This document shows, piece after piece, positions 10,908-20,651 of a DNA stretch of 64,000 bases (position 1 is the stretch's first letter; each line of letters begins with the position of its first letter). The DNA comes from Euryarchaeota archaeon UBA23. GTDB taxonomy: Archaea > Thermoplasmatota > Poseidoniia > Poseidoniales > Thalassarchaeaceae. The stretch spans positions 8,330 to 72,329 of the forward strand of contig DAIJ01000016.1 of NCBI GenBank assembly GCA_002498725.1, in the 5' to 3' direction. The position numbers were made by a program, and so were the translations under genes. The notes beneath the pieces are model-generated. The model saw only the letters and a program-made list of their open reading frames with translations, ran no database searches and was not told where the DNA came from.

Positions 10908-13028
10908 TTATGATCCTCCTGAAATTCCTAATCCCGGTATTCTTGTTTTCTCTTCTAATCTTCTTAGTAGTAATGCTAGTGTCCATGTAACTACAAAGTA
11001 AGAAATCATTACCATACCCCATGCCCAAAATACTTGGAACGTTACTGCAATGATTAGCCGTCCTTGTCTTGAAAGTTCTGCATATCCAATAACCATTGCA
11101 AGAGAAGAATTTAGAACAAGATTTACCATTTCATTTCCAATAGGAGGAATGCAAATTCTAATTGCCTGAGGCATAATTACTAATTTCATTGTTCCTAGAT
11201 ATGTTAAGCCAATACTTCTACCTGCTTCCATTTGTCCAGAAGGTATGGCTGAGATTGCTCCCCTAATTGTTTCACATTGGTATGCTCCTGAGTTCAATCC
11301 AAGAGTGAAAATTGCACTTATAAATGCACTTTCTCCCAATAAGAAATAGTCAACTCCATCATTACCAATTGGACCAATTATATTTTCATATACAGCCTGT
11401 GCTTCCATGCCAAGGCTTAATCCAAAATGAATGAACATGAATTGAACGATTAGCGGCGTGTTTCGGAAGAAGTCAGTATAGACTGTGGCAATTGAATTCA
11501 ATGGTCTAATTTTCCAAGGATCAAATGTCAATGGCCCTAACTTAATTTTTGAGAATTTTCCATCACTGCTAATGAATAATATTCCTAGAAATGTAATAGT
11601 GATTCCAATTCCAAATAGAGCAAAACCATGAGGATCTCCCACTGGTGTAAAAATATATTCAATTCCATTAAGTTGAAGTTCAGAAAAGCCCCTGAATCCA
11701 TTCCAAAACAGATATATTCCAGTTATCGATAATCCACCTCCAACTAGTCTGACAATAATACTTGGTTTTCCTTCAATTAGACTTTTTAAGGTAGCTGGGG
11801 CCGTTTTCAGCATTGCTAACAGAACTCCTATTATGAATCCAAAAAGAATACCAAATCCAACAATTTTCACTGTAGCCTTAAATCCATCTAGAAGCATATC
11901 ATCTGAATATTCAACAAAATCCCCAAAATTATTGTAATCAGGAATTTCAAATCCAACCAAGTTATTTTTGCCAGACGTATCTGTCCATAATATTACCCCA
12001 TTGTCACCAACTACAATCCCTTTCTGATAATCTATCATTGCATGATCATTGAATGATGAAAATACATCCTGTGGAATCAAATTTGTTTCTACAATATTCC
12101 CTCCGTCTAGAGATACAGAAAGATAATTATTAGAACCAGCAAAAAGAATGATTGAGGCTGAAACAACCTCAATTGAATTTATTGATCGCCCCAAACTGGT
12201 ATCATATCCGTGAGATTCTATTTCTACTAAATTCCAATTTATTGCCCCTTCAGTTGTTGAAGAAAGAATTTGCCCCTCGCTTGAAACTGCAAACATTCGA
12301 AAGGGATTGTAGAAGCCTACTGAAACCAAATCTGAATTCCTAGTCTCTTCTGGAGATTCTCTAAAATCCCATGATTGCCCTCCATCTTCGGTGTACAAAA
12401 TTGTTCCTTCTTCTCCAACTATAATCCCTTTTTCATTATCGAGAAATGCGATATCTAGAAGTTTAGAATCTAAAGGATTAGACGCTTGATACCATTCTAA
12501 AACGTCGTCGTCTGTAGAAGAGGATGAACTTTTCCAAATGTTTCCATTGTCACCTATGACTATTATTCCTGATTTCCCTTCACTAATAATTGTAATATCT
12601 GTCAATTCATTTGTGGAATCAATTTTTCCCAAATAAGTCCATGACCCATTTTCGGAAATCACAAAAACTCCTCCATCTGAAGAAAGAATGACAACATTTT
12701 CAGCATAAGAATCTGAGGCTATAATGTTTGAATCAGTTATTTTTTCGTGTAATTGCCAATTATTGCCTAGATCATTACTTGATAACATAGTTCCTTGGTT
12801 TCCAAATACCCAAATTGTTTTTGTATTGTCATGTTCAACAATTACTGCAGTATTGAGATTTTGTTCAGTACCTGATTCTCTAAATTCCCATCCCGATTCT
12901 ATACTTTGACCTATGGCAGGAGCAACAGCCACCATTAGAAATATGCATACTAGTAAGCCAACCCGGGTCTTTTCATCAAGAGCAGACCATGAAAAAATCC
13001 GTTCGACACCGACGCGTCTGGCTGCCAT
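10908..13028 (-). CDS. Amino-acid ABC permease fused to an N-terminal extracellular BNR/Ycf48-like beta-propeller
   Basis: A 706-residue fusion. A signal-like or membrane segment (about 23-41) is followed by a propeller domain (about 45-355) with repeated blades such as VFGNQGTMLSS, IVGEEGTILYTEDGGQSW and VVGDNGVILWT, typical of BNR/Ycf48 folds. From about 380 comes a GlnP-type permease: a first membrane helix, an unusual insert with about two extra helices, VYTDFFRNTPLIVQFMF, and an EAA-like loop near 597-640 (AGRSIGLTYLG, IMPQAIR). Typical relatives are roughly 220-320 residues and lack the propeller. The propeller may replace or help a binding protein, since none is seen nearby (inference). 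The start ATG abuts the palindrome AGGCGCCT. Confidence 0.92.
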   Translation of the reverse strand: MAARRVGVERIFSWSALDEKTRVGLLVCIFLMVAVAPAIGQSIESGWEFRESGTEQNLNTAVIVEHDNTKTIWVFGNQGTMLSSNDLGNNWQLHEKITDSNIIASDSYAENVVILSSDGGVFVISENGSWTYLGKIDSTNELTDITIISEGKSGIIVIGDNGNIWKSSSSSTDDDVLEWYQASNPLDSKLLDIAFLDNEKGIIVGEEGTILYTEDGGQSWDFRESPEETRNSDLVSVGFYNPFRMFAVSSEGQILSSTTEGAINWNLVEIESHGYDTSLGRSINSIEVVSASIILFAGSNNYLSVSLDGGNIVETNLIPQDVFSSFNDHAMIDYQKGIVVGDNGVILWTDTSGKNNLVGFEIPDYNNFGDFVEYSDDMLLDGFKATVKIVGFGILFGFIIGVLLAMLKTAPATLKSLIEGKPSIIVRLVGGGLSITGIYLFWNGFRGFSELQLNGIEYIFTPVGDPHGFALFGIGITITFLGILFISSDGKFSKIKLGPLTFDPWKIRPLNSIATVYTDFFRNTPLIVQFMFIHFGLSLGMEAQAVYENIIGPIGNDGVDYFLLGESAFISAIFTLGLNSGAYQCETIRGAISAIPSGQMEAGRSIGLTYLGTMKLVIMPQAIRICIPPIGNEMVNLVLNSSLAMVIGYAELSRQGRLIIAVTFQVFWAWGMVMISYFVVTWTLALLLRRLEEKTRIPGLGISGGS

Positions 13029-13036
13029 AGGCGCCT
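13029..13036 (-). promoter_or_regulatory. Palindrome AGGCGCCT abutting the permease start codon
   Basis: A perfect eight-base palindrome directly before the ATG of the propeller-permease gene. It includes the GAGG that would act as a short-spaced ribosome binding site. It may be an operator or a translation-control element; the function is not shown by sequence. Confidence 0.3.
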
Positions 13037-13162
13037 CGTAGCGAATGAAGAATATAGAATCGACCCGATATGTATCAGTTGCCTAGGATGTTTTTTTTTC
13101 TGATTTTTATTGAGTTCCTCTATCAGAAATGTTCATCGGCGTCATAGCGAGGCCGACACCTC

Positions 13163-14074
13163 ATGGGCGAGATGATTTACCATGGCAAAGTGAAACAAGT
13201 TTGGAGTACGGACGATCCCGATATCATTGAATTTCGATATACTGATCAGATATCAGTTTTTGATCAAATAATACCTAGCCTTATTCCTAGGAAGGGGGAG
13301 TCTCTAAATCGAACTTCTTGTCATTGGTTTAAGTTAGTCAACGAGGCAGGAATTTGTGATACTCATATTATTGAGATGAATGCTCCGGATCGAGTACTAG
13401 CAAGAAGATTCGATGTTGTTCGCGAACCGGGTGCAATTTCAAGAGATCAAGAGAATGTTTTCGTACCCTTAGAGGTAATCTGTAGACATTATTTGGCAGG
13501 AAGTGGGTGGCGTAGATATGCTAGAGGTGATGCACCTGCGGAAGAGTTTGGGTTTGCCCCAGGAACTGTGCTTGAACAAGGAGTAAAACTCCCTAAACCC
13601 TACCTTGAAGTTTCAACAAAATTCGAGAAATTCGATAGACTATTAGATAGAAAAGAGGCACTTGAGATTTCTAATTTAAGTGAGGATGAATTTGATTCCA
13701 TACTTGACATTGTGGTTAAAGTAGATGAAATAATAGAGAGAGAAGCGTCTAAGAGAGGTTTGATCCATGTTGATGGTAAAAAGGAATTTGCCCTTGGTGA
13801 AGGTCGCAAACCTGTACTTGTAGATTCTTTTGGCACACTGGATGAAGATCGTTGGTGGGATTCTGAAGCCTATTCACAGGGTAAAATCGTGCAACTATCT
13901 AAGGAATCTGTTAGAGTTCATTATCTTGATACTGGACATCATGATGAGCTATATGCAGCAAGAAATTCAGGTTCTGAAGAACCCCCTATTCCAGCACTAC
14001 CCCAAGAGATCATTGATCAAACGGCTAATTTATACGCTGAAATGTTTGAGAGATTGACGGGTAATGAATTTTGA
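13163..14074 (+). CDS. purC: Phosphoribosylaminoimidazole-succinocarboxamide (SAICAR) synthase
   Basis: Joins CAIR with aspartate using ATP in purine biosynthesis. The 303-residue protein opens with the family phosphate-binding strand region GKVKQVWS and continues with FRYTDQISVFDQ, then IPRKGESLN. Later motifs are VPLEVICRHYLAGSGWRRY, KFEKFDR and a metal-site-like DSFGTLDEDRWW. The length matches the longer SAICAR synthases. It is divergent from the ABC transporter across 134 bases; the leader has an imperfect stem TCGGC/GCCGA at 13136-13156 just before the ATG. No other pur gene is in the window. Confidence 0.93.
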   Translation: MGEMIYHGKVKQVWSTDDPDIIEFRYTDQISVFDQIIPSLIPRKGESLNRTSCHWFKLVNEAGICDTHIIEMNAPDRVLARRFDVVREPGAISRDQENVFVPLEVICRHYLAGSGWRRYARGDAPAEEFGFAPGTVLEQGVKLPKPYLEVSTKFEKFDRLLDRKEALEISNLSEDEFDSILDIVVKVDEIIEREASKRGLIHVDGKKEFALGEGRKPVLVDSFGTLDEDRWWDSEAYSQGKIVQLSKESVRVHYLDTGHHDELYAARNSGSEEPPIPALPQEIIDQTANLYAEMFERLTGNEF

Positions 14075-14080
14075 TTTGGG

Positions 14081-14704
14081 TTAGGAATGCCTTCGCATCA
14101 ATAATCCACACCTTCTCTTCTCGGCTCCTCTTAGGATAATGACAAGATGCCGAAAAGCGTCAGAAACTCCACCATCTATTGGTTCACTTGGATCAACCGT
14201 CCACTTTCCCTTTTGTATTACTCTTCTAAGTGAAGTGACCTCTTTTTGATTAAGCCATCCACATAATTCGAGGCCACCTAATCCATTAGAATAACCACTT
14301 TCTCCAAGAAATTCTTCTTTTAATCCTGAATTTAATTTCGCTAATAATTCATGTAGATCTTGTCCTCTTTTGTCATTAGTATATTCATGAAGATAATCAA
14401 TAGCATTTCCTCCTTCAATAGGGAATCTACCAAGTCTCTCTCTAGATACTCCCTTGTCTAATGGTTCTGGAGGAGAATCATCTGAGTTCCATTCTAAACA
14501 TGTTAAGAAAAGCATCATCGCAGGGTCAAAATCAGGCGCTTCTCCCTCTTTTAATTCTAGAATTGATTCTGGCATTCCTTCTAAATTTTTGAGATCAACA
14601 TGATCTCCTGCCATCGATGCTTGAATCATAGGTATGGCTTCAATTGGGTCATATCTCAAAGGTTCAAAGGTATGAAATGGGCTTGGAGGTATGTATCTAT
14701 TCAT
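14081..14704 (-). CDS. Hypothetical protein, 207 residues
   Basis: I do not recognise a family. The protein is soluble, acidic in the middle (FDPAMMLFLTCLEWNSDD) and basic at its end (RGAEKRRCGLLMRRHS), with no signal peptide or membrane helix. Predicted helical stretches include DLHELLAKLNSGLKEEFLG and NQKEVTSLRRVIQKG. It begins 20 bases after the stop of the 1890-residue surface protein on the same strand, so the two are probably co-transcribed, which hints at a cytosolic partner for that protein (inference). It converges on purC with a six-base gap. Confidence 0.7.
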   Translation of the reverse strand: MNRYIPPSPFHTFEPLRYDPIEAIPMIQASMAGDHVDLKNLEGMPESILELKEGEAPDFDPAMMLFLTCLEWNSDDSPPEPLDKGVSRERLGRFPIEGGNAIDYLHEYTNDKRGQDLHELLAKLNSGLKEEFLGESGYSNGLGGLELCGWLNQKEVTSLRRVIQKGKWTVDPSEPIDGGVSDAFRHLVIILRGAEKRRCGLLMRRHS

Positions 14705-14724
14705 AGTATCACCAAAGATGATAA

Positions 14725-17700
14725 TTATTCACCAGTTAGACGCTTTAATCTACTTTCGAAATCATCTGATTTAGAATCCTCGATATATTCTTCTTCTAAT
14801 TTTTCATCAATTTCTTCTTCAGCAGAATTATCATTATTCTCAATGGTATTTTCTGTATTAATTACAGAGTGCTCAACAATTTCTTTAATCTTCTCTTTCT
14901 TCTGTTTAGAAATTCGTTCTTTGATCACAGAATCAGTCATTTCAATTAGTCTTCTCCGTTCACGTTGATTATTTATTATCCATCTAACTACAAAAGCTAA
15001 AGAAATAACCATTAAAGAACTTAAGATTGTAGTAATCCATTCAAAACCATCAGCATTATCTACAGAACCTCCTGACAGAATAATTCGCACTTCATCATCA
15101 CTTGGATCTGAATCTAAATCCCAGGGGAATTCACAAGAAATTTCGGCAACTAATTCTGTACCATCTTCAATATTGTCTGGACGATCTATTTTCAGAGTAG
15201 GAGAGTATACAACCGTCATATCAATTGAATGTATGGAATTATATGGGTTTGCTGCTATCGCGATATTGCAATCTGCATAATCCAGAAGATGTTCATTTTG
15301 TCTCTTTGTAAGTATCTTTAATTTCTGATCATCACCTTGTCCCTCAAATTCAATACCAACTAATCCAACATTCCATTCAGAATTTCTTATCTCAAATGAT
15401 TTCTCATTATTAGTCATTAAAACCCCTCTTACATCAATCATTCTCAAACTTAGTTTTCGCAATCCTGGATCTGGGTTCCAAAGTTCTGCAGAAAGGTTTA
15501 CTGAAGTTAAACTTTGATTAATCCCAACAATTCCTTCTTTACTGTCGATCATACGGCCTTGATCGTCAATCAACATAATTGTATAATGGAATGTTTCGGT
15601 GCCGTTACCAATTGAGCATTCAGCATTTACATCGCCAAAAATTCCAGAAAGCGAACAATATGCTGATCTTGAGGATGGTTGATTAATATTCGCAGAATAT
15701 GGTAAAACACTCAATGAGTCTACCGTTAACTGGCTCCCAACTTGATTTTCTATTGCATTCCAAGCCCATGCGCCTTCTATATCCCATTCTAATAATCCTT
15801 GAGAATCATCAAGAACATTTGATGAGGGGCTAGTTCCGTACAACTGGATCATCGCGCTATCTCCCTCCATTGCTATTATCACGGGTGAAGTTGCCCAAGA
15901 ATGATCTTCTTTCTGGGTGTCAATTGCAATTTCTCTTTGGTTCCCTTCTGGGTCTTGGGCCAAGATTCTAATTGTTTTTACACTTCCATCCCAATCAGAA
16001 GAAGGGATCAAATCTATTGGAACTCCTCTTATTTCATTCACTCCTAGAACTACTTCGGTAATTCCAGAGATATTCCATCCAATAGGTAAACTTAGAACTT
16101 CTAGAGAAATTGTAGTTGGAGCATTACCATTGTTTTGTAATTCAGCAAGAGGGAAGCCTCCATTTTCAGACACAATCCAAGCACCATTACTTGAGAGGGT
16201 AAAATCATGTATAACTGCAACTCTTAGAGGTAATGTTATTGTAGAATCCGTACTACCATCTCCTTCTCTTAATCTTACATGTAATTCAACTGTTTTACCA
16301 TGTCTTGCAGTAAAGGGGGGTGTAATGTCTAATTCAAGAGGAGCAGACTCTCCAGGGTCTAATGTTGGCATACTTTCTGGCGCCGTTATTTCCCAACCAT
16401 TTTCTCCAGTAACATAAACTGAAACAAATGGTTCAGAAGGTGAATTTCCAAGTTGAATAACACTCAAAGAAACAGTAGATCCAGCAGGGTCAATTTCTAG
16501 ATTTGTATCAACGGCAATTGCATTCCATCCGGTCACATGTGCAACTTCTAAAGTGAATGACAGTGAGTACACTTCTTCATCAAATGATATTCCGATCATG
16601 TAAATGCTAAATCTTGTTCCATTCCAAGAATTACTAGGCACCTCTATCGTCAAAGTAAGTATTCCTGTATCATTTACAGCTACATTATTTGTTGATGACC
16701 CTATAATTCTCCATCCATCACTGGTATCTCCTTGAGTTTCGAAAACGGTTCCCGTGCCATTAATACTAAGATCATCTACTAGATTCCCTACATTCTTTGC
16801 ACTGACTTCGACTGCAAATGTATTTCCTGGTAGTACAGAAAATGTATCTCCCTCATTGACCAAAACATCATTTCGATTTGTATCTATTTCCCATCTGTGA
16901 TCTTGTCTTGCTTCTAAAATTAGATATATTGTTGAAAAAACATTTGCATCACCTTGTGAATTCATAGTAATACTAATGTTTACAGGTGTTCTTGCAGGTG
17001 TTGATTCTGGAAGAATCACTTGTAGAGGAAGAGTTCTAAGACTACCTGCTCCTAATTGTATAATTTCGCTTGAAAATGTAACCTCTACTCCAGGGTCTTC
17101 ACTTAGATTAGAATCTAGTATGACTTCATATGACATAGAATATGAATCATCTCCATTTCCAGGATTATATAATCGCACTGTGGCAGGAATTGCTGTTTCA
17201 ACATCAGCGAGATTTGTATCTTCATTGGGTGAAATCAATACTAAAGTTGCTCTATATATTTGTAACACCTCAACTGATAGTCGTATTGTATGTTCAATTC
17301 CAACATTGCTTTGATCAATAAATGAGTGATAAGCAGGTGGTGCATCTACTGGTAACACCAATGTCAAGGTTCCAGTTAATCTAGAACCCGGCGCTCCTGT
17401 CATAATTAGAGTATCAGAATTTAGAGATAAGGCACCCGATGAGGTCCACGCCCAATCTTCAATATCCATTCCTGCTTCAGACAGCGACCATTCTAATGTT
17501 GCCGAATCATTAGGCATGTCTGCCTTTACATTCCAAGTAAGAGTATTTTCGGGCATACTTCTTTGATGATCTGACTCTGTGACGACCCCACTCGCAACAA
17601 AATTAAGTTGAACATTTTGGCAAGTCTCATCTTCACCAAAACCTACACACATCGATAGTGGTGTAGTGACTTCATCTCCAAGATTAGCACCACTAGGCAC

Positions 17701-20397
17701 TCCAAGTCTAGCAGTTATAATTTTAGATTCTCCTGCTTCTAATGTTAGTGCAGGAATTTGATTATTATTTTCATCGTATAGAGTTAGTTCATTATTTTGA
17801 TTATTCTCATCCCAATCTGTAGTTTCCCATCCCATTACAATAGAATTCTCATCAGCGTTCCCAAGATTTTCAACAATTAGCCAAGCTTTTGCCGTATCTC
17901 CTATAAGTCCATAACCAGTACTTTCAGCAATTCCCGAAGGCCCTCTAATTGATAGGCCACGAGTACGATTTGCTTCTATTGGTAGAGTTGCTGAGACAGT
18001 AATGTTGCTATCACTATCTAGAGTAAGAATTAGCAGTAAGGATCCAGTATCTGACCCCGGCGCATCGGCTGGAGAATTAATTCTTAATTCTGGAATCCAG
18101 GTCTCTCCTACTCCAATTTCAATACCATTTATACCTCCTGCTGTTTGGTCTGTCCATGACCATCCATCTGGTAATTGAGTCGAATCGATTGTTAAACTCC
18201 AAGTTCCTGCTAGTCTACCAGTTGATCTAACAGTGGGGTATGCTATTGAATAAGACCCAGGATCAACCCGTGTTGGTTCCGTAGGGATCTCAAATGTTGC
18301 ATTGTATGGTTGTACTACGGAAAGAATAGCCTCTACGCCATCGTTATCGTATCTTGATTGAGTGACATTCTGATAAGGATCAACGATCAACTCGAATTCA
18401 TGATCTCCAAGACTGCCGCTCCATTCTACAGAAAACGAATCAAATGCTCCAGACCCAGTAGGTCCTGTCGGTTGCAGTGTATCTGCTCTATATCTCGCTA
18501 TTTCTTCACCATTTGCATACAAAACTGCGTCGACAGGCCTATCTACTTGACTTGTGCCAGCATTTTCAAAGAAAGCCGTAACTGTTACCTCTTCTCCAGG
18601 ATCAGGTGCGCTTGGATTGAATTCAATTGCACGACCATCAAGTAGAGGTCTGATATCTGCGATGGCCGTTGAAATTATGGTATCGGCAAGAACGATGTCT
18701 AAGGTTGCATCTCCGTCAACATCGGCTAAAGCTGGAGACGACCAAGTGCGGTGATCAACTTCTACCTCATTATTCCAATTATCATTTATTGCAACTTGTG
18801 TTCCTGTATCTCCATCCCAAGCCCAAAGTGTTCTTCCATATGCTACCAAAACTTCAGGCATTCCACTACCATCGATATCCATCCAAATCGGTTGCGCTAC
18901 AGCAATCTCATCATTTGGAGAGCCACTGGATTGTTCCAAGTCATGGTACCAATCCAGTTGTGGATTGTTTCCTGAAATATCATGACAACCAGCATGTCCG
19001 TGTCTTGCTGTAGTCTCTTGATACCAAGATACCCAGCAGACCCTATCGATGACTCCGTCATCATCTGTGTCTATAGCGAGAGGGGGGGCATCTGTGAATC
19101 CATTCACTGCTTCAAATGACCAAATTTGACTCCCATCGTCGATTTCTAGTCCTCTGAATTCCGCCCCATCTATAGATGTCGATCCATCTGCATCTGTTGG
19201 AATTGTAACAATCATTTCGGGAGTGGAATCAGTATCTAGATTTGTTATTACTGGGCCGGGTAAACGAATATGTGGAGCATTTGTTTCACCATCTAAATTT
19301 GATAAACTAAGTGACCATGTTTGATCGCCAGAGCTCGAATCCAATTTCCAAACCCACATTGCCCCACTATTTTCATTTATTGTTGTTAATAGAATGTAGG
19401 CCGTTTGATCATCAACTTGGGCGAAGGAGGGGTCGGAAGGATATGTTCCATCTCCCAAGGTTGATTGCCAAATAGGAGTAGGGACACCATTTGCTTCAAG
19501 AGGTAAAGCAACAACAACTGGATTTTCATTATTATCTACTGCTGCCAATACCAATTCTGCATCTCCGTCTAGATCTAAGTCAGCAAGCAATGGTTGAGTA
19601 GTTGGTCGATGTCCTCCTAGACTTGTAGTCCAATCGGTCGCATCATTACTAATTCTAAGATTTTCATCATTCCATGACCATAGTAATTCTCCACTTTTCT
19701 CTCCTCCCGGTGCCCAACCAGTTACAGAACAATAGAGACGAGGCGAATAAGCATCGACATACATTTCACCTCCAGCGTCATAGACAAGAATCAACTCTTG
19801 CATACCATCCTCATCAACATCCACAATTACAGGAGATGCCTTGATGAGGTCTGTAAGTCCCAAATCAACCTCCCATGCGAGGTCAGCATCTTCTCCTTCA
19901 ATGATTTTGACTATACTGTGATCGTTTCCTCCCACATCAGTTTGAACAATTACTGTGAATAACGAATCTCCTCCACATCTCTCAATAGCAGACTCATCAG
20001 TTACTATTTGGTTACTGAAATCTCCTATTGGTGTTCCAAGCGCATCCGTGCCTTCAGCATAATTTCCGTATACCCAATTTACAACAGGGTCGACTACGGA
20101 TGCTAGTTCACTAGCATTGTCTGGTATATCTGTTCCAGCACCTCCATTTGGTCCATGTGCCGGCCCTTCTGAAGTCCTTTCACCAACTCTGCCTGATTGT
20201 GGCCAAGGTTGACCTCCATCTATCCACGGCTCAACTGTTCCAGTATTGTAGACGGCCTTCTGATCAACTAAATCTGTATCTATCACCATCTCATTTGTAA
20301 TTGCTATTGGCGAGATACTCACCATGATCATGATCGCCACACCAAGAAGCGCATTCCGCTTGTAAGAGGTCGGGTAGGACGTACTCGCCATGCTCAT
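14725..20397 (-). CDS. Giant membrane-anchored surface protein: FG-GAP propeller, CARDB and repeated beta-sandwich domains
   Basis: 1890 residues. A basic N-terminus and hydrophobic segment (about 15-33) act as signal or anchor. Residues about 110-575 hold FG-GAP/VCBS-like propeller repeats with calcium-loop signatures such as VDVDEDGMQELILVYD, ADLDLDGDAELVLAA and ADVDGDATLDIVLAD. A CARDB-like domain follows (FNPSAPDPGEEVTVTAFFENAG, about 590-700), then many beta-sandwich units resembling NPCBM-associated NEW3 domains. One membrane helix near 1786-1808 is followed by RERRR and an 80-residue charged cytoplasmic tail that is helical and acidic and ends in RLKRLTGE. Likely an adhesin, scaffold or polymer-binding surface protein. 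Probably co-transcribed with the 207-residue gene downstream. Confidence 0.9.
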   Translation of the reverse strand: MSMASTSYPTSYKRNALLGVAIMIMVSISPIAITNEMVIDTDLVDQKAVYNTGTVEPWIDGGQPWPQSGRVGERTSEGPAHGPNGGAGTDIPDNASELASVVDPVVNWVYGNYAEGTDALGTPIGDFSNQIVTDESAIERCGGDSLFTVIVQTDVGGNDHSIVKIIEGEDADLAWEVDLGLTDLIKASPVIVDVDEDGMQELILVYDAGGEMYVDAYSPRLYCSVTGWAPGGEKSGELLWSWNDENLRISNDATDWTTSLGGHRPTTQPLLADLDLDGDAELVLAAVDNNENPVVVALPLEANGVPTPIWQSTLGDGTYPSDPSFAQVDDQTAYILLTTINENSGAMWVWKLDSSSGDQTWSLSLSNLDGETNAPHIRLPGPVITNLDTDSTPEMIVTIPTDADGSTSIDGAEFRGLEIDDGSQIWSFEAVNGFTDAPPLAIDTDDDGVIDRVCWVSWYQETTARHGHAGCHDISGNNPQLDWYHDLEQSSGSPNDEIAVAQPIWMDIDGSGMPEVLVAYGRTLWAWDGDTGTQVAINDNWNNEVEVDHRTWSSPALADVDGDATLDIVLADTIISTAIADIRPLLDGRAIEFNPSAPDPGEEVTVTAFFENAGTSQVDRPVDAVLYANGEEIARYRADTLQPTGPTGSGAFDSFSVEWSGSLGDHEFELIVDPYQNVTQSRYDNDGVEAILSVVQPYNATFEIPTEPTRVDPGSYSIAYPTVRSTGRLAGTWSLTIDSTQLPDGWSWTDQTAGGINGIEIGVGETWIPELRINSPADAPGSDTGSLLLILTLDSDSNITVSATLPIEANRTRGLSIRGPSGIAESTGYGLIGDTAKAWLIVENLGNADENSIVMGWETTDWDENNQNNELTLYDENNNQIPALTLEAGESKIITARLGVPSGANLGDEVTTPLSMCVGFGEDETCQNVQLNFVASGVVTESDHQRSMPENTLTWNVKADMPNDSATLEWSLSEAGMDIEDWAWTSSGALSLNSDTLIMTGAPGSRLTGTLTLVLPVDAPPAYHSFIDQSNVGIEHTIRLSVEVLQIYRATLVLISPNEDTNLADVETAIPATVRLYNPGNGDDSYSMSYEVILDSNLSEDPGVEVTFSSEIIQLGAGSLRTLPLQVILPESTPARTPVNISITMNSQGDANVFSTIYLILEARQDHRWEIDTNRNDVLVNEGDTFSVLPGNTFAVEVSAKNVGNLVDDLSINGTGTVFETQGDTSDGWRIIGSSTNNVAVNDTGILTLTIEVPSNSWNGTRFSIYMIGISFDEEVYSLSFTLEVAHVTGWNAIAVDTNLEIDPAGSTVSLSVIQLGNSPSEPFVSVYVTGENGWEITAPESMPTLDPGESAPLELDITPPFTARHGKTVELHVRLREGDGSTDSTITLPLRVAVIHDFTLSSNGAWIVSENGGFPLAELQNNGNAPTTISLEVLSLPIGWNISGITEVVLGVNEIRGVPIDLIPSSDWDGSVKTIRILAQDPEGNQREIAIDTQKEDHSWATSPVIIAMEGDSAMIQLYGTSPSSNVLDDSQGLLEWDIEGAWAWNAIENQVGSQLTVDSLSVLPYSANINQPSSRSAYCSLSGIFGDVNAECSIGNGTETFHYTIMLIDDQGRMIDSKEGIVGINQSLTSVNLSAELWNPDPGLRKLSLRMIDVRGVLMTNNEKSFEIRNSEWNVGLVGIEFEGQGDDQKLKILTKRQNEHLLDYADCNIAIAANPYNSIHSIDMTVVYSPTLKIDRPDNIEDGTELVAEISCEFPWDLDSDPSDDEVRIILSGGSVDNADGFEWITTILSSLMVISLAFVVRWIINNQRERRRLIEMTDSVIKERISKQKKEKIKEIVEHSVINTENTIENNDNSAEEEIDEKLEEEYIEDSKSDDFESRLKRLTGE

Positions 20398-20451
20398 CAG
20401 ACTTACTCTTGCGCTTCGCAGCCCACTTGAACGTTCGGGCTATACTCTCAT

Positions 20452-20468
20452 TCAGACCTACGGTCTGA
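20452..20468. promoter_or_regulatory. Inverted repeat TCAGACC-TAC-GGTCTGA
   Basis: Perfect seven-base arms with a three-base loop, in the spacer between the divergent 1890-residue surface protein gene and the rpo7 operon. It could be a regulator operator or a hairpin. Seen directly; role unknown. Confidence 0.35.
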
Positions 20469-20553
20469 GCATTATTCTCTATTCGCCAACTCAAAAGTAC
20501 AGTTCTAACGCATCCGTTGCTCTTATACGAGAGACTTTGGTCGGCGAGTCGCA

Positions 20554-20633
20554 CGGACCTCTCCTCTGGAGGCGAAGCCGATGAGGGACGGGAGGCTAAC
20601 CACCCTTCCTCTGACTCACCTCGGAGTGGTCCG
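20554..20633 (+). promoter_or_regulatory. GC-rich structured leader before rpo7
   Basis: Arms CGGACC (20554-20559) and GGTCCG (20628-20633) close an 80-base element. Inside it CCTCTGGAGG can form a small hairpin, and a second stem pairs GAGG/CCTC, GGG/CCC and GG/CC around the loop CTAA (20583-20611). The composition is clearly richer in G and C than the surrounding spacer. It ends 18 bases before the rpo7 ATG, leaving GGAGG free. It could be a leader RNA controlling the RNA polymerase/ribosomal protein operon or a small stable RNA. The structure was worked out by eye. Confidence 0.4.
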
Positions 20634-20651
20634 GTAAATGGAGGAAAAGAA

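Noticed and set aside
15917..16417. 166-codon plus-strand frame inside the 1890-residue gene
   Set aside because: Antisense to a continuous beta-repeat protein; composition typical of a mirrored frame.
20517..20651. 45-codon upstream extension of rpo7
   Set aside because: It does not resemble Rpo7, overlaps the structured leader, and the ATG at 20652 has an ideal GGAGG.
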